Source: Paralithodes platypus
Taxonomy: Eukaryota > Arthropoda > Malacostraca > Decapoda > Lithodidae
Assembly (NCBI GenBank): GCA_032716605.1
Contig: CM064519.1
Location: 21,941,297-22,005,296 of the forward strand
Direction of reading: 5' to 3'
Length of the DNA: 64,000 nt
Position 1 is the stretch's first letter. Each line of letters opens with the position of its first letter. The translations under genes were made by a program, and so were the position numbers. Positions 44,095 to 55,308 of the stretch are shown here, one piece after another. Below the pieces are notes generated by a model that was given only the letters and a program-made list of their open reading frames with translations, was not told the origin of the DNA and searched no databases.

Positions 44095-44172
44095 TGTTGG
44101 TGGTGTAATGGTTTAGAACTTTAGATGCTTATGTTTTGGGTGTGGTGTCCCGAGTTCGAATCCCGGGATGAC
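44095..44172 (+). repeat. tRNA-like sequence (SINE head or pseudo-tRNA)
   Basis: GGTGTAATGGTTTAGA resembles a D-arm/box A and GAGTTCGAATCCC (44152-44164) a box B. The anticodon arm is poor. A similar head, in reverse, is at 53.8 kb. Confidence 0.5.
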
Positions 44173-44884
44173 CATATGCTTTCATTAGTTTATTCAAGTG
44201 CATTGGGGTTTGTAATTGATGATTAATCTTAAGAACAGGGTGTTACTTAAGGGTAGGGCAAAGGGTGAGGGTCCGATTTACAGGTTTTTGGCCCAATTTT
44301 TTGTATTTATTTATATTTGTGTTCGTTTATAATGTGGTTTTATATGTATTTTATACATATTCACCAAGTTTGGTCACTTTAGTTTTTTTTTTTTCATAAT
44401 TTTTAGCCAACAGTATTTAATTTTAAAAATATGCCAAAAATACAAATATTTTGTAACTTTTATGGAGCATTCCTAAAGCATTTTAAAAATATGCCACTCC
44501 AATACATCGAAGCTGTTTTGTGGTATTTATAATAATAAATGTCCTAAACACAAATACGGTCGGGAGGGGGAGGGGGGGGGGGGGAATGAAAGATTTTTGT
44601 TTGTTTTTTGTGTACCGGTATGTGTATGTTTGTGTGTGTGCGTATGTCTTTGTGTGTAGGTGTGTGTGTGTGTGTGTGTGTGTTGTGTTAGTGTGTGTGG
44701 TTTTTTTTTTCTTATGAGTGTGTGTATGTTTTTTGTGTGTATGTACAGTATATGTATGTGTGTGTGTGTGTGTGTGTGGCGGGGGTCCTGTGGTGTTTAC
44801 CTGGATCAAGCAATTAACTAATGGAGCCAGGTGGGAGGTGAGGCAGGTGAAGGAAGGAGGAACAGAGGGATACAAGAAGAAGGA
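44173..44884. other. Stretch with simple repeats, no gene
   Basis: AT-rich to 44560, a poly-G run (44568-44583) and two GT-rich tracts (44625-44700, 44715-44780). Confidence 0.45.
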
Positions 44885-45375
44885 GAGGCATAGAAGTGGA
44901 CCGATTACTGAAAAGAGAGGCATAGAAAGGAGACATAGAAAAGGGAGGCATAGAAAGGAGAGACATAGAAAGGAGAGGCATGGAAAGAGTGGCATAGAAA
45001 GGAGAGGCATAGAAAGGAGTGGCAGAGAAAGGAGTGGCATAGGAGAGGCATAGAAAGGAGGCTTAGACAGGTTTGACATATAAAGGAGTGGCATAGACAG
45101 GAGGCATAGCAAGGAGGCATAGAAGCGAGTGACATAGGAAAGAGAGGCATAGAAAGGAGAGACATAGAAATGAGAGGCATAGAAAGGAGACATAGAAATG
45201 AGAGGCATAGAAGGAGAGACATAGAAAGGAGTGGCATAGGAGAGACATAGAAAGGAGGTATAGAAAGGAGAGACATGGAAAGGAGGTATAGAAAGGAGAG
45301 ACATAGGAGAAACATAGAAAGGAGGTATAGAAAGGAGAGACATGGAAGGAGAGACATAGAAAGGAGTGGCATAGA
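44885..45375. repeat. Purine-rich minisatellite (~15-20 bp units)
   Basis: Units of the form GGCATAGAAAGGAGA with period changes. Ser/Leu/Pro-rich frames of 111-286 codons cross it on both strands and are not credible genes. Confidence 0.9.
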
Positions 45376-45440
45376 TGGGGAGTAATCACAGAAAACGAGG
45401 CCGCTACAAGGCTCACTTCATAAATCACTCATCTAAAGTT

Positions 45441-45464
45441 CAATATATATATATATATAGTATA

Positions 45465-45500
<36 letters not shown>

Positions 45501-45512
45501 TACTGTATATAT
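45441..45512. repeat. (TA)n microsatellite
   Basis: TA tract with two TAGTATACTG interruptions. Confidence 0.95.
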
Positions 45513-46189
45513 ATGAAATAGCGAAAAATAAGCAGACATCCACACACCAACAACGGAAGACGTTAGGAAACACACAAAAGAAATACTTCCATACCACAGC
45601 AAAAACAGGAGGACAGAGCAGTTCAACAAGGAAGGAGAACAAGACAGAACAAATGAAGGACACCAAAGAAAATGTACCAGCCCAGGGGAAACGAAAGGAA
45701 AACAAAAGAGAAGAGAACAAGCTCTACAACTCAAGAATATCACCTGTTCAATGTTTCAAAAGTGCCTCACCAGAATCAACGACCCATAGAACAAGAAAAG
45801 AAGAGGAACCAGAAGACGGGAAAGCCAGAAGAAACGAAAACCACAGAATATACGCATAAAGAAATCACACGTATAATAACAAGACAGCAAAATGACGGAC
45901 AACGAAGAAAGTGTATCGAGTTGTGGGAGATAAAAATAAAACAAACAGAAAAACCCCATAAAGAAACCAGAGATACCACGATCTTCAACATGCCCCGTAT
46001 TCCCAAAATTCCATACCAGACTCAACCAACAACAAAGCAAGAGAGAAAGAGAAGTTCAAAGACAGCGGAAAAGGAGGAAATAGTCACCCGGAAACACACG
46101 CACAAGGAAACAAGACGTGTCCCCAGCATCCGTCAAATGAACAAGGAACATTTTTCTACACCAGTACTAGCCGCCAGCAGATAAGCCCG
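45513..46189. other. A-rich stretch with internal ~150-300 bp duplication, unknown
   Basis: It holds a 170-codon Lys/Arg/Glu/Thr-rich plus frame (45672-46184) with repeating (K/R)PxxT and HKE segments that reflect diverged direct repeats in the DNA. There is no recognised domain or typical codon pattern, so I do not call it a gene. Confidence 0.4.
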
Positions 46190-47137
46190 AGTTGCCACTA
46201 TTAGTACTGAATGTCCTATTACACCCGGGAAGAATATTAAAATCTCTTATTGTTCATCACCAAAACAGAAAAGGAAGCTAGTGTTCAGCCAGGGTGAAAA
46301 GGACTCCTACATTCATCAAAGTAGTAAGCATTTATGCCCTTCTTACCCACATGGGTCAAAATCCTTGCATACCAGTTTCTAGAGGGGCCTCGCTAATCTC
46401 CCAGATTGACCCCGACCGCACTTGTGACCTTTATGCTCCCATACATCCATCCCTGTACATATCAGACTAAGTCGTCACTATGCTGGAAGAAACTGATCAG
46501 AGTAAGCAATTTCAGGGCTTAGTAAGAAATGGCATTCCAACTTACCAAGTCCTAAAATTACCCTCCCATTCAGTTGGTGACCGAAGGCATTTCCTATTCC
46601 CACTAGTCTGAGGAGTTCTTTTCCCTATTGAGGGATCGTTATTAGTAGTTGGCATTTCCATCACTAATATTGAGTCTTTAATAGGCTGCACCTTTAATAA
46701 TAGAAGGCTGAAGTACGAGGGCATTCCCAAACTTCAAATCTCCATTATTATGCCTGTCCCCATAGAAATATTGAAAGGTGGCATTGGTTGTAGTGTATTC
46801 ATCGAGTGGTTGCGGTAGGCTCTGTGCAAGTGGGTTTGCGATGGAGGTGAAGAAGTTGAAATAGGTCGAAATTTGATGTTTTTCATGGCAAAGCAAACTT
46901 GATAATTTATTTTGAGAGCAATATTAATTTTAGATGAATCCTTTGTATTACTACTATAGCATGTTGATCTTAAACGCCTCCACAGTCTTCTTTGGGTTAT
47001 TCTGATATATCTCTACATTATTGTGGAAATAATTCAATTTCGCTGATTTCTCTGCTTAGTTTGTTCCTAACCCTGTTAACTCCTGTGTCAGGCATTGAAC
47101 TGTGTCCTGGGCAAATAATACATTTTGAACAGAGATT
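46190..47137. other. Stretch with no recognised gene
   Basis: Two short overlapping minus frames (46542-46730, 46678-46896) have no motif. No repeats shared with the rest of the window. Confidence 0.35.
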
Positions 47138-47166
47138 GTTGGTGTTGTTGTTGTTGTTGTTGTTCC

Positions 47167-47655
47167 CTAAGCTGCCTGGCCGAACAGCCCCGAGTCCCTG
47201 AGGAAGGCCATGGCCACGATCGGGCTTTCCCACAGAGCTCTCATTGAGTGTAGATTGTGCTGTTGGCGTAAGTGGCTGTGTGAAATGCAGTCTTCTATGA
47301 TGTGTTTAATGGTATGAGGTGCTGTGTTACATCCCGGGCAGGCGTCGACAACGGAGTCATCCAGTCTCTTCTGATAGCTCAGGAGAGCTGGATGGTGTCC
47401 GCATCTCAGCCTGGCCAGGTGGACTCTGTCCTCGCGAGGAAGGGAGGATTCGGAAGGATGGATTTCGGGAGGTTGTGCATGCAGCTGCGTGTTGTCTGGG
47501 AGTGAGTGGATGGATCGGTGAGAGATATGAGTATGGATGTGCTTCTGGAAGTTGGTTCGGGGTGGGCAGGGAGGGAGAGAGGACGATAATTGTGTGTGAT
47601 ACCGTGTGCTGGGTGTTGTTTTGATATTTCTTGGTGTCTGTGGGTGTGTTGCCAT
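47167..47655 (-). pseudogene. 2A-LINE, C-terminal segment with CCHC-like motif
   Basis: From about residue 65 the frame reads REDRVHLARLRCGHHPALLS, then VDACPGCNTAPHTIKHIIEDC, i.e. Cys-x2-Cys-x8-His-x4-Cys, a zinc-knuckle-like motif found at the end of some jockey/I/R1-type LINE proteins. The first 60 residues are probably read in a shifted frame. It ends at TAA 47167, directly before the (AAC)n tail, so this is the natural C-terminus. Confidence 0.8.
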
Positions 47656-47673
47656 GTAGTTTAGTGGGTGGTC

Positions 47674-49141
47674 TTAGTTTGTGGAGGCTGCTGCCAGGAA
47701 TTGAGTGCCTCTCATGTCCAGATGGTCTTTGACTTTGAGGATTTTGGTTTCTTGATGTAGGGGATCTGTGGGTGCAGTAGCTGTGCAGCCTGTAATGATC
47801 TTCAGGGCTTTGTTTTGAATAGTCTGTAAGGTCTTATGTGTTTCAGCTAGGTTAGAAGCCCAGGCTGGGCTTGCGTATTCCATCACTGATCTTATGTATT
47901 GTTTATATACTGTGGTGGTAGTTTCTTTGTTGTGTCCAAATTGTGTGTGAACAAGTGACCTGAGGGCGTTAAGTCTGGGTGTCAGTTTCTTTTTAATGTT
48001 TGTGGTGTGCTGTTTGAATGTCATATGAGTATCATATGTTACTCCTAGGATTTTGGGTGTGTGTGTATGTGTTAGGGGTGTGTTGTTTATGGTGAGTTGA
48101 GGGATGTATTCGTGTTCTCCTGTCCAGCTTGTGAGCAGGGTTGCGGTGGATTTGGCTGGGGCTAGATTAAGTCTGTTTGTAGTGCACCAGCCATGTAGTG
48201 TGTTGAGATAGGGTTGAAGGAGATCTGTTGCTCTTTTTGGGTCATGGTGTGTGCATGTGAGTGTTATGTCATCTGCATAGGAGGCTAAGTTTATTTGGGG
48301 CGTATTGGGTGTAGTTATATCGTGCATGTACAGATTGAAGAGTGCGGGCGATAGGACGGATCCTTGTGGGACTCCGTTTGGAAAGTTTCTGATTTTAGAT
48401 GACTGACCGGCAAAAGATACGTGTGCACATCTGCCTGCTAGGAAGTTGGCCAGCCACCTTTTTGTGTTGTTGTGCATGTTTGTGTTGTAGATTTTGTTTG
48501 TTAGGTTGTGGCGGGGGATAGCATCGAAGGCTTTACTAATGTCGAGTGTGGCTAATAGTGATCTGTGTGGTGGTCTAGCTGAGTTGATGCCGTCAAAAGC
48601 TCTTTGTGTAAGGTCTGTGAGAAGTGTTTGTGGAGTGCAGTGGCCTAAAGCCATGTTGTGTTGGAGCTAGGGGTAGGTCAGGTGTAATTAGTTGTAATAC
48701 TAGGCGTTCCACGACTTTGGAGGGGGAGCAAAGGAGTGTGATGGGGCGGTGCGAGGAGGGTAGCGTGGGGTCTTTGTTGGGTTTGGGGAATGTGATGATG
48801 ATACCATGCTTCCAAATGTCTGGTATTGTGTTGTGTGAATAGCTGTAGTTTGATATGTTAGTGAGTGCTTGTATGCCTTGTGGTCCCAGGTGTCTGAGGT
48901 GTATGTTGCTTATGTTGTCTAGGCCACAGGTGGGTGAGTGCTTGAGATTTTTGATGATATGCTTTGTCTGGTGATTGGTGAAGGGTGTATAGTCAGGGTC
49001 TGTGGGGAATTGTCTCTTACGTCGGATGACACGTCGGTCGTCTTTGTGAGGTTTTAGGTGGCTGACATGTGAGAAGTGATTGATGAGTGTTTGCTTGTTG
49101 TTTACATGAAGGAGTAGAGTCTGTTGTTGTGATTGCAGCAT
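47674..49141 (-). pseudogene. 2A-LINE, reverse transcriptase
   Basis: Two overlapping frames (48593-49141 and 47674-48654) together give: SPTCGLDNISNIHLRHLG, HRPITLLCSPSKVVERL, QHGFRPLHST, LATLDISKAFDAIPRHNL (catalytic Asp), NGVPQGSVLSPALFNLYMHD, ASYADDITLTC (catalytic Asp-Asp), LNLAPAKSTATLLTSW, KILGVTYDTHMTF and YASPAWASNL. The frame change lies near 48640, just after QHGFRPLHST. All catalytic residues are intact. Confidence 0.9.
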
Positions 49142-50315
49142 GTGATTGTGTTGTGTTGCTGTTGGAAAATGTGATGCTGTTTAGTGTTTTGTAGAGTTTT
49201 TTGGGGTTTGTTTTGTGATCAAGTGTTTGTAGGAAGTTATTCCAATTTAGTTTTTGTTGTTCTTGTATTTTGTTGTTAGTTTGGGTGTTGAGTGCTTGAA
49301 TTTGTTGTGTGATGTCTTGTGTGTAGGGTGCTGGGGAGTGTTTCAGTATGTTGCATTGTCTGATGAGGTTTTGAATTTCTGGTGTGAAGTTGGGGTTGTG
49401 TCTTTTTCTGTTACCTCTTAGAATGTGTTTCTTGTCAGCGTTTTGGATAGTTTTATTGAGTATGTGTACAGCATTGTTGATGTTAGTGATGGGTGTACTG
49501 TTTAGAGTTGTGAAGTGTTGTTCTGTCTCATTTGTGAATGCTTCCCAGTTAGCTCTTTTATAATTGGTGTATGTGTGTTTGTGGCTAGCTGGGGTGAGTC
49601 TGGTTTTGGTGGTGATAATGATCGGGAGGTGGTCAGAGCCTAAGGTTCTGACCACCCTCCAGGATGTTGTGGGGGCGAGTTCTGGGGAGCAAAAGGTGAT
49701 GTCTGGAGATGATGGGTTATAGAGGGCTTGGTGAGGAATATGGGTATGTTGATGGATGTCGTTAAGGATGATGAGGTTATCGGTTTGGTTTTGTAGTTCC
49801 AGCCGTCTGCCTGTGTCGGGGTTGTCGACAAACCAGGCCAACGTCTTGGCGTTGAAGTCACCACCCAGGATGATGTATGGGGTGTGTGGGGTGTTTGTGA
49901 TGTGTTGTAAGTGTGGTCTGTATTTATTTGGTACTGTAGGGGATGTTTGGGGAGGGATGTATGTGTTTATGATGGTTATGTTGGAGTTATTGCCAGTGCA
50001 TATTTTAATTGATTGTATTTCTGTTGTGTTATCATTTGGGGGGAGGAGGGATATGGTTTGAACACTGGTTACTATGTATGATATTTCTTTGTGTACCAGG
50101 GTGATGAGTCCACCGCCCCCGCCGACAGCCCGGTCTTGTCTGATGGTGGTGAAATTATGAAATGTGGGTGTTTTTTGTGTTGTGCGGAGTTTTGTTTCTT
50201 GTAAGATGGCAATGTGTATGTTGTGTTGTTTGATGAAGTGTGAGAGTTCGTGTTTCTTTGTGTTGATGCCATCTATGTTCAATTGAAGAATGTTAATGTT
50301 ATGTGCACGATGTAT
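49017..50315 (-). pseudogene. 2A-LINE, apurinic-type endonuclease
   Basis: Starting upstream of the first Met: NINILQLNIDGINTKK (Asn), ILQETKLR (Glu), INTYIPPQ, ILGGDFNAKTLAW (Asp, Asn), NPSSPDITFCSP and LGSDHLPII (Asp, His), so all expected catalytic positions are present. The frame runs 421 codons and is followed by a spacer with NPKKLYKTLNSI. Near 49100 the frame shifts into the reverse transcriptase. Confidence 0.9.
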
Positions 50316-50344
50316 GTTGGGTGCTGCTGCACGAGGATGGGGTA

Positions 50345-50440
50345 GGGGTGAGGTGGGGGGGGGGGGGGGGGGGAGGGGGGGGGGGGGGGGGGTGGGGGTT
50401 GTGGGGGTGGGTGAGGTGGGGGGGGGGATTGGGGAGCAGG
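50345..50440. repeat. Poly-G/poly-C tract in the LINE linker
   Basis: Near-pure G with rare interruptions on the plus strand, encoding the proline-rich linker on the minus strand. The 2A-PHD frame and the endonuclease frame differ across it, so a length change here probably broke the ORF. Confidence 0.9.
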
Positions 50441-50543
50441 AGATGGGGGTTGGAATGGATTAGGATGGGGTGTGGTGTGTTGAGTTGAGGATGTGGATGG
50501 TATGGGAAGGTTAGGTGGGTTAGGGAGGAGAGGTGGACAGGTT

Positions 50544-51044
50544 TTAGGGGGGGGGAGTGGATGATATGGGAAGGCTAGGTGGGTTGGGGAGGAGAGGTGG
50601 ACGGGTTTTAGGCGAGGGATTTGACTGGGAGAGGGAGGGGCATGAGGAACAGGTCCAGGTGTTCGTGTAGTGTTTCTTGGAGGCAAGTGTTGTACAGGTG
50701 AAGTGGGTCCAGTTCCTGCATGAATTGCAGAGAACTGAACCCTTAGTGTGGCGACTCGAAGTGATGGGTTTTGAGCAAGTTGGACATATGTATGTGTACG
50801 TGGGTCCTGGGTTGCTCTCAATGTCTCCGGCTAGAAGAAGTCTTCGAGAAATGACAGCCGGAGAGTCATTTCTCGGTGTAGGAAAAACTGTGTGATGTGT
50901 GTGTGTGGTGTGAGAGGTGTGGAAATTCCCGGTGCGACCGAAGCCGCTCCAAGGACCCGTGCCCCCAGGGAGGGGGCAGGGGATGGTTGTGACGGTTTGG
51001 CTCCCGAAACTGCTCCCCGCGGCCGGCATCCGGTTGTCCTCCAC
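50544..51044 (-). pseudogene. 2A-LINE, N-terminal region: 2A peptide and PHD finger
   Basis: A 166-codon frame. Residues 69-81 are LLLAGDIESNPGP, a match to the D-x-E-x-N-P-G-P signature of 2A ribosome-skipping peptides (50802-50840). Residues 88-135 form a PHD-type zinc finger: Cys88, Cys91, Cys106, Cys109, His114, Cys117, Cys132, Cys135, with the characteristic Trp130 two residues before the last Cys pair. A Pro-rich linker follows. The Met at 51044 is the first in frame, but the frame is open further upstream. The role (separating a short leader from the polyprotein) is known for other 2A LINEs; here it is inferred. Confidence 0.85.
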
Positions 51045-51429
51045 TGGTCGTTGATCTTGTCTCCGGCCGTGGAGGGTCGGCAGCCATCCGCGGTTGGTGT
51101 TAGTAACATTAGTAACATAGCGCCTTTCACAAGTTGAGTAAAACTACTCCTTTATATGTTTTCGTATTATCTTCAGGAATCAGTGAGCCTGCGTGGAGGA
51201 TGAGTAACGTGTGTACTTCTACAGGAAGCTGCGAATTCGAGCTCCATCAAGATAGGATACCATTCTAAGCTGCAAATCACATTTGCTACAATGAAAGCCA
51301 CAGCGACTGCTCCAAGAGCTAAATTTAAATCCTCGTCACTGAGTGGAGAGGCCGTGTCCACACAGTACAGCGTCTCGGCAGAACTGAAGTAGATTGGAAT
51401 GTGTATGGGCGACGCTGAAATCTGAGTAA

Positions 51430-52827
51430 AGGGGGTATCACACTGGGCCAATTCTCGCCATTCTACCGCAAAAAATGGAGCTACCGCCAGTCTCCAGCAC
51501 AAATCTCACCATTTGACGGAGCTAGGATGCTTCCCGCACTGGGTGGGAAGCTCCATCTTTTGACGGCGGTAGATTGTCAGCCTCTTTACAGCTCTCATTT
51601 AATCTCATTGATATCTCAAGTATATGACTTCGAAATATATATTTTGCTACATAATTGTGTGTTTTGATCATGAGAAGGGCTGCGGATAGACATAAACTAA
51701 GTGAATTAATGATAAAATAGCTACACCACTTGCAGCTAAATAACCACTTCCTATACCTACGCCACGGCGATTGGTATGAAACGAAAACATTCGGTTGTGT
51801 AGCAGGAGGAACTGTTTTTCAGATGCCTATTTACTAAGAATAATTGAACAATATATTTAACCTAGCCTAACCTAACCTAGTATATTAGTGGACTATTTAT
51901 GAATGTAAAATGTAAAAATATAAAGTAACGTTATCAAATTATTGAGATAAATACAAGTCTACCCGCATACACAGGATTATACCAGGCATTCTAAAACCTC
52001 CGAAAAGTTCAAAATATTTCCTCATATATGCTCCAAATATAAAAAATAATAACGCAAACTTGTAGATTGAGTCATATTGAAATATAATTGTCGATATAAA
52101 TCCATATTACTCTAAATTATTGGTGAAACAGCACAATATAAACGATCGCTTAGTGCCGAGGTAACGACAGGGGCTCCGTCAGGCTATAGCCTGTATTTTG
52201 CGAACAACTTCTTCATACCTACTTATATAAGCTTCAAACGCAAAACATAGCAACATGAACGTATAGATTGGGTCCTATTACACAAAGTTTGTCAATATCA
52301 ATCCATATTATTCTACAGTTTAAGTGAAACACCACAATATAACGATCGAAATATATATTTTGCTACAAAATTGAGTGTTTTGATTGTGAGAAGGGTTGCT
52401 GGTAAACAAACAATTTTCAAGGTGAATTAATGCTAACATAGCTACATCACTTGCAGCTAGTAAATAACCACTGTTCTATAGCCTACGCCACGGCGATTGG
52501 TATGAATCGAAAAGATTCGAAAACCTCTGAGAAGTTCAAAATATAAATTTCCTCATATAAGCTTCAAATTTAAAAAAAATTACACTAATGTGTAGTAGAT
52601 TGAGTCATATTGCATTATAATTGTAGATGTAAATCCATATTACTATACATTACAGTATAGGTGAAACGGACCAATATAGGCTAAGGTCGGACATTGTTAT
52701 TGTTGTGTCGGAGACTCACGCAGCCAGGACGCTTGGCGTGTGTGATAGAATTTGCCGACGCTACTGACCGGAAACGGAGACTGGAGATCGGAGAATGGCG
52801 AGAATTTGGCCCAGTGTGATGCCCGCT
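51430..52827. mobile_element. Harbinger-like element of 1.4 kb, family H
   Basis: The ends, about 35 bp each, are inverted: GGGGGTATCACACTGGGCC with TTCTCGCCATTCT, and their inverse GGCCCAGTGTGATGCCCGC. TAA flanks the left end and TAG the right end. The ATCACAC in the terminus recalls family G. The inside holds diverged direct repeats (for example CGCCACGGCGATTGGTATGAA at 51760 and 52485). No transposase frame was seen. Confidence 0.75.
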
Positions 52828-52878
52828 TAGAACGGAACCTGATATGTCGGCCGGAGCGTCTATGGGGGCCTTTAAGCC

Positions 52879-53480
52879 TTAACCTCTGAAGTGCGCATGG
52901 GGGGTATGAGACACCACACTCCTGTGCTGACGTATTTGAGCTGTTCCCATCACTAAAATATTCATTTTACCATAAATAGCATTAATACTTATCCATATGC
53001 GCCTATTATAGGTTGATTATAAAGGTATTAACCTGTTACAACAATAAAACAAGTGGAAACAGCGTTTGGATGGTCAAAATCGGCGATACAGACCGGGAGT
53101 TACACAATGTATGGCTGAGGCAACCTCCCAGCCCACCACTTTCCTCCAGCTCTGGAGAGAGACTGTCGATCGATACTCTCTCTCTCTCTCTTGCACTCGC
53201 TTGCTAACAGTGATGGCAATGCCCTGCTACCAACTCGCTAATGTTAGCACAAAAATAGACTACAGGAAAAGGGAATAACAGGGAAAATAGGTGATAACTG
53301 AAGGAGGGGAGGAAACTGGGGAAGGAGGGGAGGTGGAGGAGTAATATTTGGCATGGCCCAGGGGCAAAAAAAAAAAAAAAAATTGGTGTTTTAAATTGAT
53401 TTTTTTCCCCCCTGACTCTTAAGTCTTCCCGCAGTCCGCCAGGGGAACTCTTAAGAGTCTTCCGGCAGTTCCCGGGTTAA
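52879..53480 (-). mobile_element. TTAA element, family E2 (copy 1)
   Basis: TTAACCTCTGAAGTGCGCATG at the left and CAGTTCCCGGGTTAA at the right, both with TTAA. It aligns over its length, inverted, with the copy inside the LINE at 55309-55929, including the (CT)n tract and the poly-A/T-rich end. Confidence 0.85.
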
Positions 53481-54490
53481 GGGAGGTGGTATACAATGAG
53501 AGAGCTCTGAAGAACTCTGATCGTTGTAATAACGGTAAATACATGAGAAATATGCAACAAAGTGATATGTAGTGAAAGATTGAGAGTGCAATCTTTCACT
53601 ATATGCCAAATAAGATGAGTTATAGTGTCCTAGCTTATAAAGTTTTAGTAAGAGGAACCAATACAGGTAATTAGGCTACTAGCCCATACCTAGCCTGGTA
53701 AATAAGGAGTCTTTATTCAAATAGGAATTGTAGTGTCATAGGTTATTTTTAACATTGTTCTTAACACCAATAACACTCCAAATGAAATAAATAAAAGTAT
53801 GTGCTTCTCCCAGGATTCGAACCTAGGATAACCCATGCAAAACTTACACGCTCTAACCATTACACCAAGACGGCTATAAGTACAGTACATGACCATGATA
53901 GATATCCATTTATCGAATACTGGATATTAATCTAATCATGTACTGTACCCAACTGCACTATGAATAACCTAATTCTTAAGCGAGAGGAAGAACATTTTAT
54001 GGGGAACAGATCACATAGGACCGACCTCGTTACAAAATATTTTTGAACCTATTGACCTTATTCATAAGATCATTCTTAACATCAATACCACTCCAAATTT
54101 AATTAAAGAAGGTTTTTAAGTAACAGGCACCAATACAAATAACTACCTAGCCTCGTAAATGAGATTCTTTATTCATGGAGGAGTTGTAAAGTGACCATGT
54201 ATACAATTATATGTAAGTTGTAGAGCAAATAGGTACATTGATAAAGATTAGTGTCAAGCTAGATTATAAGGGACATTATGGACAATACGGTATTATTATA
54301 CAGGTTGAGGTTGTAAACTAGTTCTGCACGTGAGTATTCATGGAAAGGTGTTACTAAAGAAGATATTTTGACGATTAGTGTGATCAGCTTTTTAGGATTT
54401 TGTTATAAATGTTTATGAACTAAGTTGAGGTGAAAAGTGTTTCTTGATTTATCGGGTTGGACGGTTTCGCTGCAACCATATATTTAATAG
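53481..54490. repeat. Diverged duplicated blocks around a tRNA-like sequence
   Basis: Two blocks occur twice in swapped order: CACCAATA..CACTCCAAAT (53765, 54080) and ACCAATACA..CTAGCCTxGTAAAT..TTTATTCA (53658, 54127). No gene was seen. Confidence 0.5.
53803..53878 (-). repeat. tRNA-Gln-like sequence (pseudo-tRNA or SINE head)
   Basis: The minus strand reads TTGGTGTAATGGTTAGAG (D-arm) and CTAGGTTCGAATCCTGG (a 5-bp T-stem with box B GGTTCGAATCC, 53813-53823). The anticodon arm does not close with a 7-base loop, so it is not scored as a working tRNA gene. Confidence 0.5.
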
Positions 54491-54743
54491 CAGGGTCCAG
54501 AGAAATTAAAATATTAAAATATCTTAGCAGTCACATTTCCAGTAAATTATTATACCACGCACAAGCAAAATAAACACTCGATTTGCTTCACCTCGTATGT
54601 TCGTGATCGAGTTCTCAAAGTGAATGAACTGACCGACCTCCCACGACCTCCCTCTGTTCCCACTGTGATGAAACTGACGTCATGCGCACAAGACGACGCG
54701 TTTTCTCTCAGCCGTGGGTTGACCCTATATTCTCTGGACCCTG
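54491..54743. mobile_element. hAT-like MITE with perfect 8-bp target duplication
   Basis: Ends CAGGGTCCAGAGAA and TTCTCTGGACCCTG are exact inverses and are flanked by TTTAATAG on both sides (54483-54490, 54744-54751). CAGGG ends with an 8-bp duplication are diagnostic of hAT elements. It is 253 bp long with no coding capacity. Confidence 0.9.
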
Positions 54744-54751
54744 TTTAATAG

Positions 54752-55111
54752 GTTACTGAAAAGCAGCCTTTAACGGGAGTATCATCCATAGTAGAGTAGG
54801 CCTACTGCACTACCCATAGGAACTATTCATACTTTGCATTTTTTTTTAAATATTTTATTATTATTATTATTATTTAGGTATTTATTTTTATAAGAACAAG
54901 TTACCAAGTATAGGCTATAAATAAATAAAGGTGTTAATCTATACAGACATCATGAAATATAAAGTTGTTTTGTTTATGATTGGCTGTCATTTATCCACCA
55001 CAAATGTAGAAGCAATACTGCAGATAGCATATAGTTAACGGGACCAAATTAAATAATACTTGAAAAGTCCCGTGAGTGAGGAATGAGGTCACCCGTAGCT
55101 TGCTTGTGCAC
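54752..55111. other. AT-rich stretch, nothing recognised
   Basis: Contains a short (ATT)n run at 54858-54872. No gene seen. Confidence 0.35.
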
Positions 55112-55308
55112 TTTCCCCATACAGTATCAGGGACGTTCTTTCTATAGTAACCTGGCAAAGTTCTATTTGACGATTTTATTCAGCTTAGGAAGTATCTCTG
55201 GCAATAATAAGGCTTCAATATATCTCAATCAAACCTCTAACTACCACAGATCCTTCCTAAGCTCAGTAGATAAGGCTCCTGGTCCAGATGAAATTCCTCC
55301 AATAGTAC

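Larger units (their letters stand above)
47138..51125 (-). mobile_element. LINE with 2A peptide, PHD finger, endonuclease and reverse transcriptase
   Basis: Nearly full-length non-LTR retrotransposon on the minus strand. Order 5' to 3': N-terminal segment ending in a 2A-like peptide, PHD finger, proline-rich linker, apurinic-type endonuclease, reverse transcriptase, C-terminal Cys/His motif, and an (AAC)n tail (about 47138-47163). Frameshifts break it into at least four pieces. The clade is uncertain; 2A plus PHD is known from several APE-type LINE groups. Confidence 0.85.

Noticed and set aside
44095..44172. Functional tRNA gene
   Set aside because: Box B is good but the acceptor and anticodon stems do not pair well; a similar head at 53.8 kb suggests a SINE or pseudogene.
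44483..45428. Frames of 111-286 codons rich in Ser/Leu/Pro or Arg/Glu
   Set aside because: They follow a purine-rich minisatellite and are open on both strands by repetition.
45672..46184. 170-codon Lys/Arg-rich protein gene
   Set aside because: Composition follows an A-rich, internally duplicated DNA stretch; no domain, and the minus strand is also open over much of it.
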